A stretch of 64,000 bases of DNA from Murdochiella sp. Marseille-P8839 (GCA_019753405.1 JAIKLF010000003.1:62001-126000), one strand, 5' to 3'. Counted from the stretch's first letter, positions 16,188 to 25,343 are shown. Notes: generated by a model not told the origin, from the sequence alone. Numbers and translations: made by a program.

Positions 16188-18593
16188 CTAAATTTCCGAT
16201 TCCTTCTTCGCGGATGCTTTACGTAGCACAATCCAGGAAGCGGCCGAAAGAACCGCCAAGGATAAGGCTATGGTCATTGACGTGTTGTCTCCCGTCTTCG
16301 GATTCTTGTGTCCCCCTCTGCGGGAGATTGGCTTGTCCGATTTACCCGGTCTCGGCGTAACCGGCTTATCCGGGTTCGGCGCCGGTGTAACCGGTTTATC
16401 CGGATTCGGCTTCGGCGTGACCGGTTTATCCGGATTCGGTGTCGGCGTGACCGGTTTATCCGGATTCGGTGTCGGCGTGACCGGCTTGTCCGGATTCGGC
16501 TTCGGCGTGACCGGCTTGTCCGGATTCGAATCTGTGGGGGTTTGGGTCTTCAGCTTGTTTGTCAGAACAAAACCATTCGTCTGATCACCGGTTATTTTGG
16601 ACTCATATCCCTTCACCTTGACTTCTTCTACGGCGTACGTCTTGGTCTTGTCAAGACCGGTAAATTTGTCTTCCCAGTTGTTTTTCTCGTTGAGGATAAG
16701 GGTTTTTCCGGTATCTTTTCCTTCTTCCAAGAGTTTAACCGTAATCGAATCCGGTCTCTTTTTCTTCACGTTCTGGTTATCATCCCATACCTTACTTACC
16801 TTAACGTCTATCGTTTCCGGCGTAGGCTGATTGGATTTATTCGTGATGACGATCGGATCCACTTTAAACCCTACGGTAAAGAAGTAGTCCTTCGCTTTCT
16901 CGTAGCCTTCAGGCGCCTGAACCTCGGATAGGACATAATATCCGCGTTTCAGTGTGAGGCTGACCTCGCTCAATGTTTGATCATCATTAACGATACAGAG
17001 CTTTCCTTGGTCATTCGTAACGAGATTCTCTAATGCAATATCATCCTTATTGACCGCAACGACATCTTGCTTACCGTTTTTATCACTGGTATAGATGGTA
17101 AACGTTGCACCCTTTAGAGCGTTTCCCTTATCATCCTGTTTCGTGAAGTTAACTAAGCTGAAGTTATTGACCGAACCGCCAATCTCGCCCTCTTCTACAA
17201 TCGCTTTGGTCGTGTAGGTTCCTCTCGCAACATCTTCAAGCTTGGTTTTTTCGCTTTTGATCGGATCACAGGTGTCATCCTTGTCCGGATCGCATGTCGG
17301 AATTTCCTGTGCATAATAGGAACCTGTGTTGTAATAGACCGGATCGTTGTTGCTATTTAAGCTTTCGGACGGATTCTTGATTTTCATATTAAATAATAGG
17401 GCAAAGGATCCTCCGGCATCATAGAGAGGATGGTTAAAATTCTTGATATGGAATTTAAAGCCTTTTCCAACGGTTTTATTTAAACCGCCAGCATCCTCGA
17501 TCTTTTTCTCTTCTTCTGCTGTTAATGCCTCTCCAAATTTCTTTTCTATCAGGATATTTTTAGGAACCGCCGCCTCATCAGAAGCGTTAAATCCATTCTC
17601 TCCGGTAATGACATTTGTCCGATCTATCCACAACGTTTTCCCTTCATAGGATACCTGACGGGGCATGCTCGACTGACTGGGCTCATCCGTTAAAAAGTAG
17701 ATCTCGTAAAGCGTGCATTCCATTCCTGTTGCATCATCTTTACTCGTGGCTCCATTTTTCGCCCTGAAGAACGGAGTCTTATAGTATTGCCCTTTGCCTA
17801 TCGTAAAAAGTGCTCGAAATTCTGTATCTTCAAAACTAAGGTTCACATCCGGTGTATCGTAAATAAAGAATTCATTTGACTTCTTTAGTTTTGTCCCGAT
17901 ATTAATGTTGTAATACATGCTTCCTTCGCCGAGTTCGCCATCTTTTTTATAGCTTCCCGCCGTCTTGGAAAACTTAACGACAGCTTCCGACGGCTTCGGC
18001 TTTTGAAAAGTGAAGGTGATCTTCTTCTCTTGCTTTTGACCATTAATGTATAGCCAATACGTTTGGGTCAGTTCGGTAGCCTCCGGATTGTTCTCGAAAT
18101 AACGGAATAGGCTCTGTGTGCTAAATTCAACGGCAGAGTTCAAGTCTATCGTAAAGTCTTTGTCCAATTCTTTAAAGGTTAACGTTGCCTTAACGGAGGT
18201 TGGTAAAATTTCAATATCGGCCAGTTTTTCTCCACCATCCGCAACGATGGACTTGTTCTCGGAAAAAGTAAAGGGATAACGAAGATAGCTTTCTTCCGTC
18301 TCCGGTTTAAGTTCAATCTCCAGTTTTGTTCCTTCTTTGACCGTCCCAAACTGCGTTACCGGATGGTTAATATGAACCTTTAAATATTGGTTGTTAAACG
18401 GAACGGCCTCGGCACTGTTGAACAAGTCCGTATTATCTGCCAGGTTTTTCGTCATTGTAGCGGTTACCGCATCGGATCTTAATGTCGACGGTTCACTTTG
18501 GCTACCACCTTCTTCGCGGGCAAATGCTGATGGGGAAGCCACTCCAATGATCAGCAAAGCGGTGAGAAAGATGCCCAATAGTTTTTTCTTCAT
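16188..18593 (-). CDS. Cell-wall-anchored Cna-B adhesin with NPKTG sorting signal
   Basis: An 801-residue surface protein. It has an N-terminal signal peptide (KKKLLGIFLTALLIIGVASPSAFA) and about 450 residues of adhesin-like region without a recognised domain, including a Cys pair around TCDPDKDDTCDP. A SpaA-like Cna-B domain (VNFTKQDDKG ... LSEVQAPEGYEKA, with the Lys and Glu expected for an isopeptide bond) and a second Cna-B domain (VKVSKVWDDNQN ... AVEEVKVKGYE) follow. A stalk of six decapeptides NPDKPVTPxP leads to NPKTG, a hydrophobic segment and a basic tail. NPKTG replaces the usual LPxTG for sortase. The ATG at 18593 has GGAG before it. Surrounding DNA upstream is AT-rich, so transfer is possible. 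Confidence 0.9.
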   Translation of the reverse strand: MKKKLLGIFLTALLIIGVASPSAFAREEGGSQSEPSTLRSDAVTATMTKNLADNTDLFNSAEAVPFNNQYLKVHINHPVTQFGTVKEGTKLEIELKPETEESYLRYPFTFSENKSIVADGGEKLADIEILPTSVKATLTFKELDKDFTIDLNSAVEFSTQSLFRYFENNPEATELTQTYWLYINGQKQEKKITFTFQKPKPSEAVVKFSKTAGSYKKDGELGEGSMYYNINIGTKLKKSNEFFIYDTPDVNLSFEDTEFRALFTIGKGQYYKTPFFRAKNGATSKDDATGMECTLYEIYFLTDEPSQSSMPRQVSYEGKTLWIDRTNVITGENGFNASDEAAVPKNILIEKKFGEALTAEEEKKIEDAGGLNKTVGKGFKFHIKNFNHPLYDAGGSFALLFNMKIKNPSESLNSNNDPVYYNTGSYYAQEIPTCDPDKDDTCDPIKSEKTKLEDVARGTYTTKAIVEEGEIGGSVNNFSLVNFTKQDDKGNALKGATFTIYTSDKNGKQDVVAVNKDDIALENLVTNDQGKLCIVNDDQTLSEVSLTLKRGYYVLSEVQAPEGYEKAKDYFFTVGFKVDPIVITNKSNQPTPETIDVKVSKVWDDNQNVKKKRPDSITVKLLEEGKDTGKTLILNEKNNWEDKFTGLDKTKTYAVEEVKVKGYESKITGDQTNGFVLTNKLKTQTPTDSNPDKPVTPKPNPDKPVTPTPNPDKPVTPTPNPDKPVTPKPNPDKPVTPAPNPDKPVTPRPGKSDKPISRRGGHKNPKTGDNTSMTIALSLAVLSAASWIVLRKASAKKESEI
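16325..16535 (-). repeat. 30-bp tandem repeat encoding NPDKPVTPxP
   Basis: Six in-frame 30-bp units within the adhesin encode the wall-spanning proline-rich stalk. Several units are nearly identical at the DNA level, so copy number may vary between strains. Confidence 0.85.
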
Positions 18594-18677
18594 CGTACTC
18601 TCCTTCTTCAAATGTCATTCCGTTTTTAACCTTCCTGTAAACAGGTAGATTCTCGGTGAGGATATTCTTGTTTTTTT

Positions 18678-18683
18678 ATTATA
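18678..18683 (-). promoter_or_regulatory. Candidate -10 box of the adhesin gene
   Basis: TATAAT on the minus strand about 85 bp upstream of the start codon. No clear -35 box is visible. Confidence 0.4.
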
Positions 18684-19134
18684 TCATGGTTTATTTCTGT
18701 TTCGCCATCAGCATCGCCACCAACAAATATATCAATGATAGAAATACGATTGATGTGAGACCAAAAGAAAAATATAGAGAGAATTCCTGTACCAGGAAAA
18801 ACGTGGATAAAAAATTTCATCCGGTGAAATCTAACCCTCTCCCTCATTGGACTGTACGCAAAACGATACATGAATGCAGACTTTAGTCTTGGGGCATCTT
18901 TTCTAGAAAGGCCGTGGCTTTTTAAGATGGAAATCTCCTCTTTTAAAGCCACGATTTCGTTTATCTCCGTCGTGTCATGTCACTCTCGTTACGCCTTTCT
19001 TCATGGTATCTTTTTTAAGGCTTTACTTTTTGGGGACATATCAGCGTGCCGAAAGCCCCCGTAAAGTGGACGGCATATTTACGACGGCAAAAGAGGATTG
19101 TGCAGAAAGCCGCCGTAATCCGCCCGCGGGCCCC

Positions 19135-19190
19135 ATAAGGAGCCGGCCTTTGGCCGGCGATTAGCAAACGCCGCCGAAGGCGGCTCCACT
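19135..19190 (+). repeat. 58-bp double-hairpin element family 2, copy 3
   Basis: Begins ATAAGGAGCCGGCC, has GCCGGCC-ttt-GGCCGGC and then CGCCGCCGAAGGCGGC. Here it stands alone: no hairpin array or family 1 element follows it. The right end (TCCACTT) has lost the inverted end seen in copy 2. Confidence 0.75.
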
Positions 19191-19372
19191 TCCACGATCG
19201 CGCCGCCATTGCCATTCTTGAACACCCGTCCTCCTCGAAGAATGCAATTTACAAATGTGGAGATTTCGTATACATTTAAGGTGTTGTAAGGTTTTCATCG
19301 GACCGAAAATTTATTTCCTTTTTATTCTTTCCGATCGCGGTGAGCCGGCTATTATTACATAAGGAGTGCATT

Positions 19373-20620
19373 ATGGACAGCACAAATCCCAATGTCCCAG
19401 AAAAGACTGAAAAGAAGCATCTCGGTCTCGTCCCCCGACTGATTATCGGAATCGTTCTCGGTATCCTGATCGGCCAATACGCACCGCAGTTCCTCTCGCA
19501 AACCGTAGTTACCGTTTCCAATTTCGTCAGCTTATTGATTAAATTCGTTATTCCGCTGATGATTCTGGCTTTCGTTACCATGGGTATTGCAGACATCTCA
19601 CAGGGTGCCGGAAAGCTTCTGCTGTTTACGGTTGTCCTTGCCTACGGCTCAACCCTGATTGCCGGAACAGCATCCTACCTGGTATCCTCCACGCTTTTCC
19701 CGTCCTTTATTTCTGCGGAAGATATCAAAACCATCGCCGATACGGCGGAAAAAACGCTAGATCCATTCTTCACATTGAATCTTCCCCCGCTGTTGGATAC
19801 CATTTCCGCTGTGGTCTTCGCCTTCATTTTGGGCTTGAGTATCTCCACCATGCGCGGTAAAGAAATCGGCAATGCCCTTTACAGCGGCATGAGTGAATTT
19901 GCCAAGATCATCGAAAACGTGTTGAACAAGGTCATCATCCCGCTGCTCCCGCTCTACATCTGCGGCACTTTCGTCAACATGACCTACTCCGGACAAACCT
20001 TCACCATCCTGGGCATTCTCTGGAAGGTATTCCTGGTTGTCATTATCATGCACTGGGTCTATCTGTTGATTCAGTTCAGCGTTGCCGGAAGTATTACCAA
20101 ACGTAACCCGTTCACGATGATCAAGAATCAGATTCCGGGATACCTGACCGCCGTTGGAACCCAGTCCTCGGCCGCAACCATTCCGGTCAACCTGCAATGC
20201 GCCGAGCGCAACGGGATCAGCCGTGAAATTCGCAACTTCGTCGTTCCGCTGTGCGCCAACATTCATATGTGCGGCTCAATGATTACGATCATCGCTTGTG
20301 CTACGGCCGTTTGCCTCATGCACGGCCTACCGATTTCGATCGGTACGGTCGTTCCCTTCATTCTGACTCTCGGTATCGCCATGGTCGCTTCACCTGGTGC
20401 TCCGGGCGGATCCATCATGACCGCGCTGCCGTTTTTGTATCTCATCTTCGGTATGCCCGCCGGTGATCCGCAAGGCCCGATTTGCGCTCTGATGGTTGCG
20501 CTCTACATCACGCAGGATTCGTTCGGCACCGCCTGCAACGTCTCCGGTGATAACGCAATTGCCGCCATCGTGGATAAGTTCAACGACGAGGCCGTTCTCC
20601 ATAAGACCGCCACGAAATAA
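19373..20620 (+). CDS. Dicarboxylate/amino acid:cation symporter (DAACS family)
   Basis: A 415-residue membrane protein of the glutamate/aspartate/serine symporter family, driven by Na+ or H+. It shows the family's re-entrant hairpin regions (GTQSSAATIPV, SPGAPGGSIMTALP) and the last-helix motif region (FGTACNVSGDNAIA). AAGGAG precedes the ATG. It lies upstream of the L-serine dehydratase genes, separated by a terminator, so serine or threonine import (SstT-like) is a reasonable inference; glutamate or aspartate remain possible. Confidence 0.9.
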   Translation: MDSTNPNVPEKTEKKHLGLVPRLIIGIVLGILIGQYAPQFLSQTVVTVSNFVSLLIKFVIPLMILAFVTMGIADISQGAGKLLLFTVVLAYGSTLIAGTASYLVSSTLFPSFISAEDIKTIADTAEKTLDPFFTLNLPPLLDTISAVVFAFILGLSISTMRGKEIGNALYSGMSEFAKIIENVLNKVIIPLLPLYICGTFVNMTYSGQTFTILGILWKVFLVVIIMHWVYLLIQFSVAGSITKRNPFTMIKNQIPGYLTAVGTQSSAATIPVNLQCAERNGISREIRNFVVPLCANIHMCGSMITIIACATAVCLMHGLPISIGTVVPFILTLGIAMVASPGAPGGSIMTALPFLYLIFGMPAGDPQGPICALMVALYITQDSFGTACNVSGDNAIAAIVDKFNDEAVLHKTATK

Positions 20621-20628
20621 GTCCCTTT

Positions 20629-20675
20629 CCCGAGCAAAGTGCCACCTTGCTGTGGCGCTTTGCCCGGGTTTTTTT
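20629..20675 (+). terminator. Intrinsic terminator of the symporter gene
   Basis: Stem 20629-20645 pairs with 20652-20668 (GTGGCGCTTTGCCCGGG), followed by an eight-T run. Confidence 0.9.
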
Positions 20676-20680
20676 GTCGG

Positions 20681-20749
20681 CAATTTTGCCGGCAATGCGA
20701 TCCATCGTTTCGACAGCGCCGGCAAGGGTTTCGCCAATTTTGCCGGCAA
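20681..20749. promoter_or_regulatory. Paired TTGCCGGCAA palindromes upstream of sdaAB
   Basis: CAATTTTGCCGGCAA occurs twice (20681-20695 and 20735-20749), 54 bp apart. Each copy includes the perfect palindrome TTGCCGGCAA. They lie between the symporter terminator and the sdaAB start, where a promoter and operator would be expected. The binding protein is unknown. Confidence 0.45.
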
Positions 20750-20776
20750 ATGGAACAGTTTGAGAAAGGAGGCACG

Positions 20777-21445
20777 ATGAATGTCTTTAACATTATCGGC
20801 CCGGTGATGATCGGCCCCTCGAGTTCCCATACAGCCGGTGCCTGCCGGCTGGGACGTGTCGCACACAAGATCATGAACGAAGAACAGCCGGAAGAAGTGA
20901 CCATTGAGCTTTCGGGCTCGTTTGCCCGCACCTATCGCGGACATGGCACCGACCGGGCTCTTCTTGCCGGCATCATGGGCTATCACAGCGATGATAAAGA
21001 AGTACGCGATGCCTTGGAAATCGCTGAAGCACGCGGACTGCACTATACCTTTGTCCCCTGCGATATTCCGGGAGCCCATCCCAATACCGCACGCATCCAT
21101 TTCCGTCTGAAAAATGGCCGGGAAGGTGTCGTGATGGGCGCATCTGTCGGTGGCGGCAACATTCGCATTGATGAAATTGATGGACTGCACGTCAACTTTA
21201 CCGGCGACAATACCGCTATGCTGGTCGTCCATGATGACGTTCCGGGGGTGATCGCTTCTGTCACGAATCTGTTGAGCAGCCGTTATGCCGAAATGAACAT
21301 CTGTAATTTCAATCTCACCCGCTCGGAACGCGGCGGCACAGCCCTAATGACGCTGGAATTTGACCAAGATCCGCCCGAAACGCTGAAAACGGATGTCTCC
21401 ACGCTTCCGCATGTGCGCAGCGTTTCCGTTTTTCATGCGTTTTAA
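20777..21445 (+). CDS. sdaAB: L-serine dehydratase, iron-sulfur-dependent, beta subunit
   Basis: A 222-residue beta subunit of the two-part clostridial-type L-serine dehydratase (serine to pyruvate and ammonia). The family N terminus FNIIGPVMIGPSSSHTAGA is present, and a C-terminal ACT domain (from about residue 148: LVVHDDVPGVIASVTNLLS) may sense amino acid. The start at 20777 follows AGAAAGGAGG; the open frame extends upstream without a start signal. sdaAA follows after 15 bp. Confidence 0.95.
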   Translation: MNVFNIIGPVMIGPSSSHTAGACRLGRVAHKIMNEEQPEEVTIELSGSFARTYRGHGTDRALLAGIMGYHSDDKEVRDALEIAEARGLHYTFVPCDIPGAHPNTARIHFRLKNGREGVVMGASVGGGNIRIDEIDGLHVNFTGDNTAMLVVHDDVPGVIASVTNLLSSRYAEMNICNFNLTRSERGGTALMTLEFDQDPPETLKTDVSTLPHVRSVSVFHAF

Positions 21446-21460
21446 CGGAAGGGGGACAAT

Positions 21461-22357
21461 ATGTTAAGCTATTTTTCCTTTCAGGAAATTGTCGATGAGG
21501 CAACAAAGCAAGGCAAGAAAATCAGTGAAGTTATTTTGCACGACCAGGCCTTGCAGCTGAATCGTCCCGAAGAAGTCATTTTCAACCAGATGGAAGCGTC
21601 CTTTGATGTCATGATCGAATCGACGCACATCGGATCGGATGCCAACTTGCGTTCCGCCTCTTCGCTTACCGGCGGCGAAGGCGCGCGACTTTTACGCTAT
21701 GCCAAGGAGCAGAACGGCGGCATCGGCGGCGAATTTTTCACGAAAGTCATTGCGCGCGCCATGTCCACGTCCAACTGCAATGCGGCCATGGGCAAGATTG
21801 TCGCTACGCCGACGGCCGGCAGCTGCGGCATTCTTCCCGGCATTTTGACCACGCTTTATGAGGATGAAAAGATACCGAAACGCGACATTGTCATGGCGAT
21901 TTTTACGGCGGCCGGGTTCGGCATAGTCATCGCCAAAAACGCCTCAATCGCGGGCGCCGAAAGCGGATGCCAAACGGAATGCGGCAGTGCTTCCGGCATG
22001 GCCGCCGCCGCCCTCGTGGAGCTCAAAAGCGGTACGCCCCAGCAATGTGCGGACGCCTTAGGCATGAGCCTGGTGAATCAACTCGGTCTTGTCTGTGATC
22101 CCGTCGCCGGCTTAGTCGAAATTCCTTGCATTAAACGCAACGCCTCCGGCGCCGCTATCGCTCTTACCTCGGCAACCATGGCTCTGGCCGGCGTTCCGCT
22201 CTACATTCCGGCCGATGAATGTCTGCAAGCCATGAAAGTCGTCGGCGATACGATGAGCAGCACGCTAAAAGAAACCGCTCTCGGCGGATTAGCGGCTACA
22301 CCCACAGGAAAAGCGTTGCGCAAGAAAGTCTACGGGGAAGAAACGCCCAACGTATAA
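21461..22357 (+). CDS. sdaAA: L-serine dehydratase, iron-sulfur-dependent, alpha subunit
   Basis: A 298-residue catalytic subunit. The Cys residues expected to hold the [4Fe-4S] cluster are in SNCNAAMGK / AGSCGILPG and CDPVAGLVEIPC, and the active-site region PTAGSCG is clear. Translationally close to sdaAB (15-bp gap with GGAAGGGGG). Repeat element copy F begins 2 bp past the stop codon. Together the pair feeds pyruvate into fermentation. Confidence 0.95.
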   Translation: MLSYFSFQEIVDEATKQGKKISEVILHDQALQLNRPEEVIFNQMEASFDVMIESTHIGSDANLRSASSLTGGEGARLLRYAKEQNGGIGGEFFTKVIARAMSTSNCNAAMGKIVATPTAGSCGILPGILTTLYEDEKIPKRDIVMAIFTAAGFGIVIAKNASIAGAESGCQTECGSASGMAAAALVELKSGTPQQCADALGMSLVNQLGLVCDPVAGLVEIPCIKRNASGAAIALTSATMALAGVPLYIPADECLQAMKVVGDTMSSTLKETALGGLAATPTGKALRKKVYGEETPNV

Positions 22358-22358
22358 G

Positions 22359-22468
22359 GCCAAGCCGCCCCGTCCGCTCGTCGCTCGCTTCTCCTCGTCC
22401 TCTCGCTATGTTGCCATTTATATTGTGGGACTCGTCGAAGAGGCAACTCGCGGACGGGGCGGCTTGGC
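22359..22468 (+). repeat. Inverted-repeat element family 1, copy F
   Basis: Perfect 19-bp terminal arms, GCCAAGCCGCCCCGTCCGC at 22359-22377 and its complement at 22450-22468. CGCTTCTCCTCG and GACTCGTCGAAGAGG lie inside. It is the cleanest copy and lies between sdaAA and the shared terminator. Confidence 0.85.
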
Positions 22469-22500
22469 AGAGTGGTGCAGCTTAGCGAAGTGATAAGATG

Positions 22501-22545
22501 AAAAAACGCCGCAACGGGTATCGCTGCGGCGGTTTTTATTTTCCT
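22501..22545. terminator. Bidirectional terminator, sdaAA / NCS2 permease
   Basis: CGCCGCA ... TGCGGCG stem with A-run on the left and T-run on the right, so it can serve the plus-strand sdaAA and the minus-strand permease. Confidence 0.85.
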
Positions 22546-22579
22546 ATTTTTCTTTTAACAACTGTATATCCTGTTGTCG

Positions 22580-23887
22580 TTAGATCAGCGTGTACAGATA
22601 GAACAGCATGCAGATTCCGACCACAAACATGGGCTTCGGAATATCTTTGATTTTTCCGGCAGCGATCTTCAGGATCAGGTAGGAAACGATCGAGAGGGCC
22701 ATACCGTTGGCAATGTTGTACGTCAAGATGGTCATCGCCACGGCAATAAAGGCCGGCAGAGATTCCGTTTTATCGCTGTAATCAATACTACGCATGGAGC
22801 TGAGCATCTGGAAACCGATGATGGTCAACACAGGACCGGTTGCCACGCCGGGAACCATCAGGGCCAACGGGGTAAAGAGAATCATCAGCGCAAACAGCAC
22901 GCTGGTCGTGATCGCCGTAAGTCCCGTACGTCCACCGTCTTCGACACCACTGGCCGACTCCAGATAGGTGGTCATTACCGGCATGCAGAAAAAGCTTCCG
23001 ACAACGGTGGAAAGCGAGTCCACCTTGAAGCATTTTTCAATACCCGGCATGTCGCCATTTTCATCCAACCAGCCGGCTTGGTTTGCCACACCTAAAATGA
23101 TGCCCATGGTTCCAAAGAAATCCGGTACAAAGAAGGTTAACAACCAAGGCAAATATTCCGGTTTCAACGCGCCTAAAATATCCATACGGAACGTCACATC
23201 GCCGATTCCGGAAGGCGGGTTCAATAACGTGGTCGGCAATTTTGTTACGCCAAGCGGGATACCCACCAGGGTAACCAGGATGATGGACAAAATCATACTG
23301 CCTTTGATTTTTCTTGCCTCGAAGATCAAAACCAATAAGAAGCCAATACCGAACATCAGTGCCTTAGCGGTGCTCAAATCACCAAAAATCAACGTATTTT
23401 TCTCACTGGCCACAATGATGCCGCCGGATTTTAAGCCGATCAGAGCGATATATAGACCAATACCGCCGCTCAATGCGATTTTAATACTGGCCGGAATGGC
23501 CGTCGCAATAATGTTCCGCAAGCCCGCAAACGAAATAATAACGAAAATGACACCTTCAATAAAAATAAGGCCGAAAGCGACTTCTACGGGCATGCCGATC
23601 GAATCGATAGAGCTGAGAATGGCCACCGAACTCATGCCCGGAGCAAGACAGAACGGACGATTGGTATAGAGCGCCATGGCGACACTACAGGCCACGATCA
23701 TCATAATTAGGGCACTCAACACCGCACCACGCACCAGACCCGCTTTTTCCAACATGTTCGGAATCGTCGCCAAAACGTAGGACATGGTCGCAAAGGTCGT
23801 CACGCCAGCCAACAATTCGGTACGCACCGTCGTTTTGTTTTCCGTGAGCTTGAAACGTTTATCTAACGTTGTGCTTAAATTGCTCAT
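22580..23887 (-). CDS. NCS2 family purine permease (AzgA-like), paralogue 1
   Basis: A 435-residue membrane permease of the AzgA/PbuG/PbuO branch of NCS2, expected to import adenine, guanine or hypoxanthine with protons. It has about 12-14 hydrophobic segments. Family landmarks are the N-terminal ELLAGVTTFATMSYVLA, the central DFFGTMGIILGV, and SASGVEDGGRTGLTAITTS. The start at 23887 has GAAGGAGG before it. It is closely related along its length to the gene at 24030-25343, which lies 142 bp upstream on the same strand. Confidence 0.92.
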   Translation of the reverse strand: MSNLSTTLDKRFKLTENKTTVRTELLAGVTTFATMSYVLATIPNMLEKAGLVRGAVLSALIMMIVACSVAMALYTNRPFCLAPGMSSVAILSSIDSIGMPVEVAFGLIFIEGVIFVIISFAGLRNIIATAIPASIKIALSGGIGLYIALIGLKSGGIIVASEKNTLIFGDLSTAKALMFGIGFLLVLIFEARKIKGSMILSIILVTLVGIPLGVTKLPTTLLNPPSGIGDVTFRMDILGALKPEYLPWLLTFFVPDFFGTMGIILGVANQAGWLDENGDMPGIEKCFKVDSLSTVVGSFFCMPVMTTYLESASGVEDGGRTGLTAITTSVLFALMILFTPLALMVPGVATGPVLTIIGFQMLSSMRSIDYSDKTESLPAFIAVAMTILTYNIANGMALSIVSYLILKIAAGKIKDIPKPMFVVGICMLFYLYTLI

Positions 23888-24029
23888 GGTTCCTCCTTCA
23901 GGTACAGCGCACACAATAGAGCCTACCAAGTAGGAAAGAGCTTTGTACGCGAAGAAGCTCTTTTGCGAACAGACACCGAATGAAGATCACGATTCTTCTT
24001 TCGGACATGGGACTTACCGAATGCCCGCA

Positions 24030-25343
24030 TTACGAAATGAGCGTTGAGAGATAGTACACCAAAAAGGCCGATAGGCCGTACATTGCCGGATGAACCTCTT
24101 TCGCCTTTCCCGCCGCGACCTTCAACAGGACGTAGCAGAGCACGGAAAGGGACAGACCGTTGGCAATATTATTGGTGAACACCGTCATCGCTACAGCAAT
24201 GAACGCAGGAATCGCTTCGGTCATATCGTCATAATGAATATTCTGCATAGCGCCCAACATCTGCAACCCGATGTAGGTCAGCACCGGTCCCGTCGCCACC
24301 GGCGGGATCATCAGCGCAACCGGCGTCAGCAGAAGCATCAATATGAACATCGCACTCGTTACCAACGTGGTCAGGCCCGTTCTTCCTCCATCCTCGACAC
24401 CGCTCACCGATTCGAGATACGTGGTCATCACCGGCATGGCACAAAAACTTCCGGCGACGGTAGCCAGCGAATCCACCTTGAAGCATTTGTCGATGCCCGG
24501 CATATTGCCTTCCTCATCCTGCCATCCTGCGCGGTTGGCGATGCCTAAGATAATGCCCATCGTACCGAAAAAATCCGGCACAAAAAAGGTGAACAGATAC
24601 GGGAAATATTCCGGCCGCAGCGCACCCAGTATATCCAGGTGAAACAGAACCGGTACGGGACTGGCCGGAAGTTGGAACATTGTTTCCGGCACTTCGGTTT
24701 CCCCGAAGGGAATGGCCAGTAGAGTCACCACCAAAATGGAAACCATCATGCTTCCCCGAAAACGGCGCGCTTCCAAAAGCAGCAGAACGAGAAAACCGAC
24801 ACCAAAGAGAAGGCATTTCGTTGAATGCAAATCGCCAAAGCCGAGTGATCCGCCGGAATGCGTGACGACGATGTTGCCGGTCTTTAGACCGATTAAGGCG
24901 ATGAAAAGGCCAACCCCCGCGCTGATGGAGAATTTCACGTTTGCCGGAATCGCATTTACCACCAACTCACGCAGTCCGACAAAAGAAATTACGCAGAAAA
25001 TCAACCCGCTGAGGAAAATCAGTCCAAACGCCACGTCTGTCGGAATGCCGGCTAAGTGTGTGATGGAGCCGACAACCGCTACAGAGCTCATGCCCGGAGC
25101 CATCGCAAAAGGCTTGTTGGTATAAAGCGCCATTGCGATACTGCACAGAGCCACCATCAAAATGAGCATGGTGAGAACTGCACCCTTGGGCAAGCCCGCC
25201 TCGCTTAATACATTCGGAACGGTCGCCAACACATAGGACATGGTGGCAAACGTTGTCGCGCCGGCCAGAAATTCCGTCTGGAAAGAGGTTCCATTTTGCT
25301 TTAGCGAAAAGAAACGTTCTCCCCATTGCTCCAGTCGTTGCAA
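24030..25343 (-). CDS. NCS2 family purine permease (AzgA-like), paralogue 2
   Basis: A 437-residue paralogue of the preceding permease, sharing TEFLAGATTFATMSYVLAT, the DFFGTMGIILG block and SVSGVEDGGRTGL. The start codon is TTG (25343-25341) with AAGGGGG 5 bases before it; no ATG is available before conserved sequence. The leader can form GGTTGG/CCAATC and GATGG/CCATC nested stems (about 25364-25406). The CitA/CitB-type regulators lie directly upstream on the same strand, so one or both permeases may be their targets. Confidence 0.92.
   Translation of the reverse strand: MQRLEQWGERFFSLKQNGTSFQTEFLAGATTFATMSYVLATVPNVLSEAGLPKGAVLTMLILMVALCSIAMALYTNKPFAMAPGMSSVAVVGSITHLAGIPTDVAFGLIFLSGLIFCVISFVGLRELVVNAIPANVKFSISAGVGLFIALIGLKTGNIVVTHSGGSLGFGDLHSTKCLLFGVGFLVLLLLEARRFRGSMMVSILVVTLLAIPFGETEVPETMFQLPASPVPVLFHLDILGALRPEYFPYLFTFFVPDFFGTMGIILGIANRAGWQDEEGNMPGIDKCFKVDSLATVAGSFCAMPVMTTYLESVSGVEDGGRTGLTTLVTSAMFILMLLLTPVALMIPPVATGPVLTYIGLQMLGAMQNIHYDDMTEAIPAFIAVAMTVFTNNIANGLSLSVLCYVLLKVAAGKAKEVHPAMYGLSAFLVYYLSTLIS

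Larger units (their letters stand above)
18594..19372. other. Large intergenic region, adhesin / symporter
   Basis: No convincing gene lies in this 780-bp stretch. It holds the adhesin -10 box (TATAAT on the minus strand at 18678-18683), a 9-bp-stem hairpin CGTGGCTTT/AAAGCCACG (18913-18953), and a family 2 element (19135-19190). The first 450 bp are AT-rich compared with the surroundings. A weak TATACA near 19270 could belong to the symporter promoter. Confidence 0.6.

Noticed and set aside
18626-18952. 108-residue minus-strand frame upstream of the adhesin
   Set aside because: No ribosome binding site, no recognised domain, and it covers the adhesin promoter region.
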